A stretch of DNA of 16,814 bases from Bacteroidales bacterium UBA5266 (lineage in GTDB: Bacteria; Bacteroidota; Bacteroidia; Bacteroidales; WCHB1-69): contig DHTG01000093.1 of NCBI GenBank assembly GCA_002411545.1, positions 1 through 16,814 on the forward strand, in the 5' to 3' direction. Positions 1 through 6,879 of the stretch are shown in pieces. Numbering within the stretch: the first letter of the stretch is position 1; the number at the start of each line of letters is the position of its first letter. The notes beneath the pieces were generated by a model. That model saw only the letters and a list, made by a program, of their open reading frames with translations, made no database searches and was not told where the DNA came from. The position numbers and the translations under genes are program-made.

Positions 1-3000
1 TTATACATTGATGGAGCTACTACTTCCACGCCTTGGTTGGAGAGCCATTCCAATACATTCTTATGACTAAACGAATTGTATTTCACATAAATTTCGCCTA
101 CTACTCCTATGATAGGGATATTGTCGTTATGTTGGATATTTGCATCGAATTCAATAATGGCTTGTTCGAATAAGCGCAGCAATCCTTTGGTGCTTCTTTT
201 CTTGATTAATGGTAAAGCGAGGTCAATGTATTTAATACGTAATTCCTTGGCAACACCTTTTGTTTTTTCGCGTACGACGGCGGCATAGTATAATTTAAAA
301 ATACAATCGGTATATAATAATGAAAAGAGAGCAATGGATAGGTTTCCGGTTATTTTCAATTTAAATCCGGGTTGTTCGTTCATCATGTCGTTGCCAAAGG
401 CAACGGAAATGACCGGAATAGTATCGTATCCGGCAGTTATTAAAGCATTTTTAATAAGCGCGATATAGTTAGAAGCACGGCATTGCCCCCCTGTTTGTGT
501 TATACCGACAGCAATTTCGTCGAAATTATAGTTGCCACTTTGCAAAGCTTTGATTATACTGCCTATCACAAGAGTGGCGGGATAACAAATCTCGTTGTTT
601 GCATACTTTAATCCGATCTCGGCAGCTTCTTTATCGGCATGGGGTAAGTTCTCAAGTTTATAACCCATGATTGAGAAAAGGGCGGGAAGTAATTCCGAAT
701 AACCCTCTGCAAAATAAGGAGCTATGATGGTTCGATATTTTTCCGATTTGGTAAATGCGGGTAAAGTTTTAAAAGGAATATATCTTCTTTCTCCCCCACT
801 GAATTTCAAACTTTCCACTAAGGAGCGTATGCGTAAACGAAGAGAACCGATGTTATTTACGTCGTCGATTTTCAAGAGGGTAAGGCTTTTGCCTCGTCGT
901 TTTAACACATCATTGATTTCGTCGATAATAAAGGCATCGGGTCCACATCCGAAAGAAGTTAATTGCACAAAAAATATGTTTTCGGTAGAAGTGGCTACAT
1001 AATGGGCGGCTTTAAACACCCTGTTAGGATATGCCCATTGTGAGATGCTGTGAAGTTCTTTAAATACGTCGTCGTTGGAATATAAAACAATATTTTCGGT
1101 AATAACGTCTATTCCCATATCGGCGATGCACTCGGAAATTTTATGTTGAATCAGTGGATCAATATGGTAGGGTCGTCCGGAAAGCAGTATGACCATGCGG
1201 TTGTTTTTCTTGGCATTTTCAACTATCTTCCGGTTTTTCTCCGCCAGGATTAATAAATAATCTTTTTGCGCTTTTAGGGCTTTATCGATGGCTTGTTTAA
1301 TAACATGTTTCTCTATTCCAAGGTATTTAAGATAAGCAGTACATGATTTTCTTAATAATTTTTCGTTTTTAAAACTAACTGTCGGAGCATCCAAAGGGAT
1401 GTTGTATTTATTTTCGGTATCGATGGAGCTTTTAATTACATCGGAATATCCTGCTACAATGGGACAATTATAACTATTATGTGCTTTTGGCGTTTCAATG
1501 GCTTCGAAGATTGTGTAAGGATACAAGATTCTATCCACCTTTTTATCAACCAAATCCATGATATGACCATGCATTAGTTTAGCCGGGAAACAAATGTTAT
1601 CCGACATAATAGAAGTGATTCCTTTTTCATAAAGGCGATTGGTCGACACTTTTGACAAAACGGGTTTAATGTTGCATTCGGTGAGCAGCGTATACCAGAA
1701 AGGATAATGCTCATACATGCTTAATGCACGCGGGATACCTATGTTTAGTTGAGGTTTGGTAATGAATGTCGTGTTGCGGTTAAACAATAATTTATATCGT
1801 TCTTGATGTTGATTAACTCCTCGTTCGGAGTCTTCTTGTTTATTAGAATATATTTTCTCACAATTATTTCCAGAATAGAAGATATTGCCGTTGGCAAAGA
1901 TAAATTTCTTTACTGTACATTTGTTTTCACAACCCACACATACCTCGAAGTCGGAACTATAATTTTGGGAGTGAATTAGTTCATCTAATGTCAATAATTT
2001 ATTTCCCGCTTTATAATTGGTTTTGGCATACAGAGCAGCGCCATAAGCTCCCATGAGTTCAGGGATATCGGAAAAAGTAACATCAACACCGGATAAAAAT
2101 TCCAAGGCTTTTACGATAGAGAGGTTGCGAAAAGCACCTCCTTGTACGACAATATGTTCGCCCAGTTCTTTTACGTCTTTTAGTTTTAATACTTTAAATA
2201 AGCAGTTTTTAACTACTGAATAAGAAAATCCGGCAGCGATATCGGCAATATCGGCGCCTTCGCGCATGGCTTGTTTCACTTTTGAATTCATAAACACCGT
2301 ACAACGTGTTCCTAAATCATAGGGATTTTTAGCATAACAAGCTATTTTAGCAAATTCCGCTACGGGATAATTCAACATATTGGCATAGTTTTCAATGAAA
2401 GATCCGCAGCCGGAAGAACATGCTTCGTTGATTTCTAATCGTTTAATAATCCCATTCTCGATAAAAATGGCTTTCATATCTTGTCCGCCTATGTCTAAGA
2501 TAAAACTAACTTCGGGTAATATTTTACGTGCGGCAAGGTAATGTGCTATGGTTTCAATAATGCCTTGGTGCAGGTTAAAAGCCGTTTTTATCAAATTTTC
2601 CCCATAACCTGTAGTAGTACTGCTGACAATTCGGATTGCTTTGTTGTGTTTATTGGCTTCTTCTTTCAGTTCGATTAATCCTTTTATAAAGGCATGGAAA
2701 CTATCACCTTCGTTTCGTAGATAGGTGTTGAAAATAATGTTTTCGTTGCTATCGATTAAAACGATTTTAGTGGTAGTGGATCCGGAGTCTACGCCTAAAT
2801 AGCAATCTAAGGAAGCTAATTCATCCCAATTAACTTTGGGTACAAAATGGTTGTTTTTTTTATGTTTCCATTCGTTTAAGTCGGTTTCGTTTAGGAATAA
2901 AGAAGGCAAGTTCCCTGTATCCTTGGTTTGAAGTGGATTACTACTTTTATTTTCGAGTAACTCCATTATTTCTGTTAATGGGAGGGTATGATTGTTTGTT

Positions 3001-3782
3001 GTTCGAGGACTTAGGGCACAACCCCAAGCCGGAATTAAGGCTGCATTTTCAGGTAAAATAAAATCATTATCTTCCAATGACAGCTGATTGATAAAAGCTT
3101 TTTTTAATTCGGGAAGAAAGGCGAAAGGACCTCCACATAGAAACACTTTGGGTTTCACATCGGTTCCTCTCGACAAAGAGGCAATCACTTGAATGGACAC
3201 AGCGTTAAATACGGAAGCTGCTATGTCGTTTTTGCTTACCTTTCGACTAATTAAGTTTTGAATATCAGTTTTCGAAAACACTCCACAACGTGAAGCAATG
3301 GGATAGATGGTTTTAGCTGTAGTTGCTAAGGTATTTAATTCAAGGGTGTCAATACCTAATAGGGTAGCGGTTTGATCGATAAAGGCACCGGTGCCGCCGG
3401 CACAATTTCCGTTCATGCGAATGTCGGGCGATTTTCGTTTTTCAAAAAATATCATTTTTGAATCTTCACCGCCAATATCAATCAGGGTATGTACATCGCT
3501 AAACTTTTGTTTTATTAATTCTGCTGAAGCAACCACCTCTTGTACAAAAGGAAAGCCTAAAGATTCGGCGTAACCCATCCCTACTGAGCCGGTTATTGTG
3601 ATATCTAGATGACAATTGTTGAATTGTTGATATAATAGTGTAAAGCTTTCTTTCCCTGCTTCTTTGATGTCGGTATTATGGCGTCGATAATCTGAAAAAA
3701 TAATATTTCCTTCTCTATCAACTACTACTAATTTGAATGTAGTAGAACCAATATCTACGCCTGCTTGAAATGTGAGAGCCAT
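1..3782 (-). CDS. 2-hydroxyacyl-CoA dehydratase activase, tandem BadF/BcrA-type fusion (C-terminus missing)
   Basis: The open frame starts at ATG 3782-3780 and runs off the left edge, giving 1260 visible residues. I read the same phase through the start, all the cysteine motifs listed here and the left edge. Two ASKHA ATPase domains lie in tandem: the first phosphate loop is GVDIGSTTFK (from residue 8), the second GVDSGSTTTK (from residue 330). Each domain has the cysteine pair that holds the [4Fe-4S] cluster in activases: C127 (NCAGGTG) with C166 (RCGVF), and C455 (EACSSGCG) with C494 (RCTVF). A C-x2-C-x3-C motif follows at 615/618/622. A DUF2229/HGD-D-like region runs from about residue 678, with GRPYHIDP at 869 and conserved cysteines at 731, 773, 946, 1066 and 1101. 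By family, activases use ATP to drive low-potential electron transfer to a dehydratase. The substrate of these giant fusions is unknown to me. It lies 23 bp after the TolC-family gene, probably in the same transcript. Family members are usually around 1400 residues or more, so the missing end is probably short. Confidence 0.9.
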   Translation of the reverse strand, partial: MALTFQAGVDIGSTTFKLVVVDREGNIIFSDYRRHNTDIKEAGKESFTLLYQQFNNCHLDITITGSVGMGYAESLGFPFVQEVVASAELIKQKFSDVHTLIDIGGEDSKMIFFEKRKSPDIRMNGNCAGGTGAFIDQTATLLGIDTLELNTLATTAKTIYPIASRCGVFSKTDIQNLISRKVSKNDIAASVFNAVSIQVIASLSRGTDVKPKVFLCGGPFAFLPELKKAFINQLSLEDNDFILPENAALIPAWGCALSPRTTNNHTLPLTEIMELLENKSSNPLQTKDTGNLPSLFLNETDLNEWKHKKNNHFVPKVNWDELASLDCYLGVDSGSTTTKIVLIDSNENIIFNTYLRNEGDSFHAFIKGLIELKEEANKHNKAIRIVSSTTTGYGENLIKTAFNLHQGIIETIAHYLAARKILPEVSFILDIGGQDMKAIFIENGIIKRLEINEACSSGCGSFIENYANMLNYPVAEFAKIACYAKNPYDLGTRCTVFMNSKVKQAMREGADIADIAAGFSYSVVKNCLFKVLKLKDVKELGEHIVVQGGAFRNLSIVKALEFLSGVDVTFSDIPELMGAYGAALYAKTNYKAGNKLLTLDELIHSQNYSSDFEVCVGCENKCTVKKFIFANGNIFYSGNNCEKIYSNKQEDSERGVNQHQERYKLLFNRNTTFITKPQLNIGIPRALSMYEHYPFWYTLLTECNIKPVLSKVSTNRLYEKGITSIMSDNICFPAKLMHGHIMDLVDKKVDRILYPYTIFEAIETPKAHNSYNCPIVAGYSDVIKSSIDTENKYNIPLDAPTVSFKNEKLLRKSCTAYLKYLGIEKHVIKQAIDKALKAQKDYLLILAEKNRKIVENAKKNNRMVILLSGRPYHIDPLIQHKISECIADMGIDVITENIVLYSNDDVFKELHSISQWAYPNRVFKAAHYVATSTENIFFVQLTSFGCGPDAFIIDEINDVLKRRGKSLTLLKIDDVNNIGSLRLRIRSLVESLKFSGGERRYIPFKTLPAFTKSEKYRTIIAPYFAEGYSELLPALFSIMGYKLENLPHADKEAAEIGLKYANNEICYPATLVIGSIIKALQSGNYNFDEIAVGITQTGGQCRASNYIALIKNALITAGYDTIPVISVAFGNDMMNEQPGFKLKITGNLSIALFSLLYTDCIFKLYYAAVVREKTKGVAKELRIKYIDLALPLIKKRSTKGLLRLFEQAIIEFDANIQHNDNIPIIGVVGEIYVKYNSFSHKNVLEWLSNQGVEVVAPSMY

Positions 3783-3805
3783 AATACTTTATAAACGTTT
3801 ATCCA

Positions 3806-5104
3806 TTATAGTTTTCCTTTCAATGAGTTAAAATTCATTTTAGCTTGTTCGAGTTGGATGTTGTGCAGTTGTTTGTTTAAAATAACTTCGTTCAATGCAT
3901 TCACTTCTTTTATATAATCATTTGCGGTAATAACGCCTTCTTCTAATTGTTTTTTACATATATTAACAATAAAAGTTCGTTTGTCAATAATTTGTTCATC
4001 GCTAACGAGTAAGCTGCGTAAGCTTTCCATTTCGTTGAGTTTTTCCATCATTTTAATCCGCAGACTTTGATCATAAGTTTGCTTTTGTGAGTTAATTAAG
4101 CTTTTTTGAATTTCCAAAAAATCTTTTCCGCTTTTTGTGGCACCCCAAGCCGTAATGGGTACATGTAATTTAGCCCCTACCAAATACATGAAACCAAATT
4201 CATTGCTAAAAATATTATAAGTCGGACGACCATAAGCTGCCGATGCATAGACATTAATTTTAGGCATGCTTTGTCCGATTAATATTTTCTTTTGACATTC
4301 CAAAGCAGAGGCTTGTAAATTGAATAAAGTATATTCCGGACGATTGCTTTGTAGCGAAGTGTCGGGCCATGCTATATCTGAGAGTACGAATTCGGCTGTT
4401 GTTAAATCTTTTCCGGTAAATTCTGATAAAGCTTTACGCAAGGATTGTTGTTGCATTAGGACTTTCTTTTGCTCTTGTTCAATGCGCATTATTTCAGCTT
4501 CTAAGATATAAACATTGCTTTCGAGAATAATGCCATTGGCATATAGAGCTTTGAGTTTTTGCAAATCTTGTCTTAACGTGTGTATGCTCGAAGCAAATAC
4601 TTTATCATTTTCTTGCAAATATAATACGGTTAAAAACATTTTTCCTATCTCTTCTTTCAGACGGTATGTTTCAATATGCACATTTTGCACAGCAATATCC
4701 GAGCTGATGTCTTCAAATTTTTGTTGACTCTTTGCCATACCTCCATCCCACACTTTTTGTGTTAAATCTAAACCTACCAAGTATTGATCCTTATGTATTG
4801 GATTTTCAAACGCTAAATAGGAAGGACTCGTGCCATTTGCTCCCATAATTTGTATATTTGAAAAATCAAGCGTGGGGTGTTGGTAGTTCACGCTTGCCTG
4901 TATGCTGATTTCCGGAATATATGATTTGATGATTTGATTTTTTATTTTTCTTAATTTTTCTAAATCATTCAATTCTATCGATGCATTTGATTGTTCAAAT
5001 GCCCACTGTTGACATTCTTGCCATGTTACGGTATTTTGTCCAAACAGTTGGCTGGATAAGCAGATAATAAGTATAAATAATATAAATATTTTTCTTAGTT
5101 GCAT
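3806..5104 (-). CDS. TolC-family outer-membrane efflux protein
   Basis: The 432-residue protein has a signal peptide at about residues 1-22 (hydrophobic core, cut near LFG/QN). The mature part shows the internal duplication of the TolC/OEP family. A strand-forming stretch YIPEISIQASVNY leads to VGLDLTQKVWDGG (about 61-122), and a second copy MPKINVYASAAYG leads to VGAKLHVPITAWG (about 280-322). Long helical segments lie between (about 130-230 and 330-430), with matching turns near 188-205 and 387-404. Length is normal for the family. TolC proteins form trimeric outer-membrane channels with a periplasmic tunnel, working with an inner-membrane transporter and an adaptor. No adaptor or ABC/RND gene is in this window, so the substrate cannot be named. 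It is the first gene of the leftward unit; the activase gene starts 23 bp downstream. No good promoter is visible, but a tandem 11-bp repeat lies about 75 bp upstream. Confidence 0.93.
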   Translation of the reverse strand: MQLRKIFILFILIICLSSQLFGQNTVTWQECQQWAFEQSNASIELNDLEKLRKIKNQIIKSYIPEISIQASVNYQHPTLDFSNIQIMGANGTSPSYLAFENPIHKDQYLVGLDLTQKVWDGGMAKSQQKFEDISSDIAVQNVHIETYRLKEEIGKMFLTVLYLQENDKVFASSIHTLRQDLQKLKALYANGIILESNVYILEAEIMRIEQEQKKVLMQQQSLRKALSEFTGKDLTTAEFVLSDIAWPDTSLQSNRPEYTLFNLQASALECQKKILIGQSMPKINVYASAAYGRPTYNIFSNEFGFMYLVGAKLHVPITAWGATKSGKDFLEIQKSLINSQKQTYDQSLRIKMMEKLNEMESLRSLLVSDEQIIDKRTFIVNICKKQLEEGVITANDYIKEVNALNEVILNKQLHNIQLEQAKMNFNSLKGKL

Positions 5105-5176
5105 AGTGTAAATTTGACAATATAATTACGGAAATAAATATGATTTATTGTTTTTATGAAAAAAAATTCATTATTG

Positions 5177-5198
5177 TCTGACAAAATTCTGACAAAAT
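5177..5198. repeat. Perfect tandem 11-bp repeat upstream of the tolC-like gene
   Basis: TCTGACAAAAT occurs twice with no gap (5177-5187 and 5188-5198), about 75-95 bp before the ATG of the leftward efflux gene. A spacing of 11 bp puts the copies about one helical turn apart, on the same face of the DNA. That is a common arrangement for a pair of response-regulator or activator half-sites. Part of the unit (TGACAA) recurs at 5115-5120. Binding of any protein is inference. Confidence 0.5.
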
Positions 5199-5336
5199 AA
5201 TCTACGTATCTTCTAAACAGTAATATCCGGCAATCTGTTCCTTACTCTAATCATTTTTTAGCATTCTTTTACCTATCTTAAAGCATAAATAATATGCAGA
5301 ATGAGATGCAGTTAAAAGCTTTAAGAATATAAAATA

Positions 5337-5376
5337 AAAACATGGAGCCGTTTTTCGGAAAACGTCTCTATGTTTT
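5337..5376. terminator. Long terminator-like hairpin in the divergent region
   Basis: AAAACATGGAGCCGTTTT (5337-5354) and AAAACGTCTCTATGTTTT (5359-5376) can pair over 18 positions with one mismatch and one G-T wobble, closing a TCGG loop. T-rich sequence follows on the plus strand (ATTTTTCT) and on the minus strand (TATTTTATATT). It looks like a bidirectional intrinsic terminator. However, both flanking genes point away from it, so it has no obvious transcript to end. It may instead attenuate a leader, or end a small RNA. Confidence 0.35.
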
Positions 5377-5440
5377 ATTTTTCTATAAGTATACGATTTT
5401 AAAACGTCTTCATGTTTTGAGAAAAACGTCTCGGTGTTTT
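5337..5440. repeat. Cluster of four 18-bp imperfect palindromic elements
   Basis: Three direct copies fit AAAACGTCTYNRTGTTTT: AAAACGTCTCTATGTTTT (5359-5376), AAAACGTCTTCATGTTTT (5401-5418) and AAAACGTCTCGGTGTTTT (5423-5440). A fourth copy is inverted at 5337-5354 (AAAACATGGAGCCGTTTT). Each direct copy can fold on itself: the AAAACGT arm pairs with the TGTTTT side, with G-T wobbles, around a 4-base loop. The first and third direct copies also share a TTTTTCTA-type tail just after the unit. This is a non-coding repeat family or operator array; the function is unknown. Confidence 0.7.
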
Positions 5441-5619
5441 GTTTTTCTAAGATGTTAAAATTAATTCTTTTTTCATTCTATTATAAATATATACTTATGC
5501 AACAGTGTTTTTCGGGTATAAAATCATTTTATCTAAAAGGAGGTCAAAATAATTTTTAGTTAAGTCAACGAAATGTCGCCTTTGTTATAAATAATTAAAC
5601 GTAAGAATTTAATTTAATG

Positions 5620-5627
5620 TATATTTG
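5620..5627 (+). promoter_or_regulatory. Bacteroidota-type -7 promoter box for the TonB-domain gene
   Basis: TATATTTG matches the TAnnTTTG -7 consensus of Bacteroidota sigma factor promoters. It lies 33 bp before the ATG at 5661, implying a leader of about 25-30 bases. No clear TTTG -33 box is visible at the expected distance, so this is a partial match. It would drive the TonB-domain and mtnN pair. Confidence 0.4.
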
Positions 5628-5660
5628 TAGAAAATTTAATTAAAAAGAAATATCTTAAAT

Positions 5661-6056
5661 ATGAAGCTGTTACATTTAACAATTGCATTGATGTTTATGC
5701 TTCTGCCCTTATCGTCGATAGCCCAAAACGATAGCGTTTACATCAAACCCGATAAAATGCCTGAATACGTAGGCGGGGAAAATGCGAAAAATAAGTTTAT
5801 TCAAAAAAACCTACAGTATCCTAAGAATCCACGACATAAACATATAAACGGTAAAGTGGTAGCCGATGTAATTGTGGAAAAGGATGGAAGTTTAAGTAAT
5901 ATTCGTATTTTGCGTTCGCTCGATCCTGATTTTGATAAGGAAGTAAAACGCGTCATATCGATGATGCCGAAATGGAAACCGGCCTACCATCAAAATCAAC
6001 CGGTTCGAGCGCGCATTAACATTCCCATAGTTTTTATATTAACGGACGATAACTAA
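5661..6056 (+). CDS. Small exported TonB C-terminal-domain protein
   Basis: The 131-residue protein has a signal peptide at about 1-21 (hydrophobic core, SSIA/Q). It is followed almost directly by a TonB C-terminal domain: MPEYVGG at 33-39, the LQYP segment at 51-54, the GKVVADVIVEKDGSLSNIRI strand pair around 64-83, and MPKWKPA at 102-108 before the last beta strand. True TonB has an N-terminal membrane anchor and a Pro-rich spacer across the periplasm; both are absent. It is therefore probably a free periplasmic domain, or one bound elsewhere, rather than an energy transducer. Stand-alone domains of this kind are common in Bacteroidota and their role is mostly unknown. The start is supported by the signal peptide and the -7 box upstream. 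mtnN starts 13 bp downstream, so the two are probably co-transcribed. Confidence 0.85.
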   Translation: MKLLHLTIALMFMLLPLSSIAQNDSVYIKPDKMPEYVGGENAKNKFIQKNLQYPKNPRHKHINGKVVADVIVEKDGSLSNIRILRSLDPDFDKEVKRVISMMPKWKPAYHQNQPVRARINIPIVFILTDDN

Positions 6057-6069
6057 AAAGAATGTATTT

Positions 6070-6846
6070 ATGAATAAAAAGATTGGAATTTTAGGTTCGA
6101 TGCCTGAAGAGGTAGAGGAGGTAGTTTCGTTATTAAATAATGTGAAGAAAAGAGCAATCGGTCTGCGAACCTTTTATGAAGGGGATTATAAAGGTACAGA
6201 GGTGGTTGTAGGCATATCGGGTTGGGGTAAAGTGGCATCGGCGGTCAGTGTTTCGGTTTTAATTCATGAGTTTCATATTTCGGAATTGATATTTACCGGA
6301 GTAGCCGGTGGACTGCAAAAGGATTTACGTATAGGCGACATTGTGGTAGGGAGTAGGTTGGTTCAACACGACATGGATGCCCGGCCTTTATTGAAACGTT
6401 TTGAGATATCAACATTGAATCAGATATTTATGGAGTCGCCACGAGAACAAGTAGAGACTGCCAAACAAGCCGTTGAATCATTGATTCAAGATGATGATTT
6501 TTATGCACATCTGAATGCATTGGAAAGTTTACAGCTTCAGAAACCTCGTTTATTTGTGGGTGATATTGCGAGCGGAGATCAATTTTTTGCGTGTACCATG
6601 CAAAAAGAAGCCTTGTTGTCGGTGCTCCCTACAGTTTTATGTGTTGAAATGGAAGGAGCTTCGGTAGCTCAGGTGTGTTGTGAGTATGCGTTGCCGTTTA
6701 CAATCATCAGAATAATTTCCGATAGTGCCGATGAAAATTCTTCTGTTGATTTTGTTTCTTTTATAAAAGAAATAGCCGGAAAATATTCGATAGAAATCAT
6801 TAAGCATATCTTGAATCATTCGTTTAGGAATAAAAAAACGGGTTGA
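6070..6846 (+). CDS. mtnN: 5'-methylthioadenosine/S-adenosylhomocysteine nucleosidase
   Basis: This 258-residue cytosolic enzyme hydrolyses the glycosidic bond of methylthioadenosine and S-adenosylhomocysteine, releasing adenine, in methyl-cycle and methionine salvage. The family's marks are in order: KIGILGSMPEE at the N-terminus, with E14 at the place of the catalytic-site Glu12 of E. coli MtnN; the FTGVAGGL loop at 75-82; GDIASGDQF at 164-172; VEMEGAS at 192-198, which holds the substrate ribose and methyl group; and SDSAD at 217-221, with the proton-donating aspartate (D218 by alignment with E. coli Asp197). It is somewhat longer than the roughly 230-residue E. coli enzyme, mainly through an insertion around residues 108-160. 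It follows the TonB-domain gene by 13 bp. Its stop codon lies inside a strong terminator hairpin. Confidence 0.95.
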   Translation: MNKKIGILGSMPEEVEEVVSLLNNVKKRAIGLRTFYEGDYKGTEVVVGISGWGKVASAVSVSVLIHEFHISELIFTGVAGGLQKDLRIGDIVVGSRLVQHDMDARPLLKRFEISTLNQIFMESPREQVETAKQAVESLIQDDDFYAHLNALESLQLQKPRLFVGDIASGDQFFACTMQKEALLSVLPTVLCVEMEGASVAQVCCEYALPFTIIRIISDSADENSSVDFVSFIKEIAGKYSIEIIKHILNHSFRNKKTG

Positions 6847-6861
6847 TTAACAACCCGTTTT
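6835..6861. terminator. Bidirectional intrinsic terminator between convergent genes
   Basis: AAAACGGGTTG (6835-6845) pairs perfectly with CAACCCGTTTT (6851-6861) around the loop ATTAA. The mtnN stop codon TGA (6844-6846) sits at the top of the stem. On the minus strand the hairpin is followed by seven T residues, so it should end the GLUG-repeat gene efficiently. On the plus strand the tail is only TTTTAG, so termination of mtnN is weaker but likely. The arrangement serves both convergent transcripts with one element. Confidence 0.85.
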
Positions 6862-6879
6862 AGCACTTAAAGCTTAATT

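Larger units (their letters stand above)
5105..5660. other. Divergent intergenic region with repeat elements, no gene seen
   Basis: This 556-bp stretch separates the leftward tolC-like gene from the rightward TonB-domain gene. I found no convincing coding frame in it. From left to right it holds a tandem 11-bp repeat (5177-5198), a 9-bp inverted repeat TCTTAAAGC / GCTTTAAGA (5276-5284 and 5318-5326), a cluster of four 18-bp elements (5337-5440), a lone AAAGGAGGT (5536-5544) with no start codon behind it, and a TATATTTG -7 box (5620-5627). It is long for two divergent promoters, so a small RNA or a regulatory array is possible but unproven. Confidence 0.7.

Noticed and set aside
724..1002. Plus-strand open frame of 92 codons inside the activase gene
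   Set aside because: It lies wholly antisense to a strongly supported coding frame and has no recognisable domain or start signal.
5536..5544. A near-perfect Shine-Dalgarno sequence AAAGGAGGT in the divergent region
   Set aside because: No start codon follows within usable distance (the next bases are CAAAATAATTTTTAG), and this phylum makes little use of such sites. It is probably chance.
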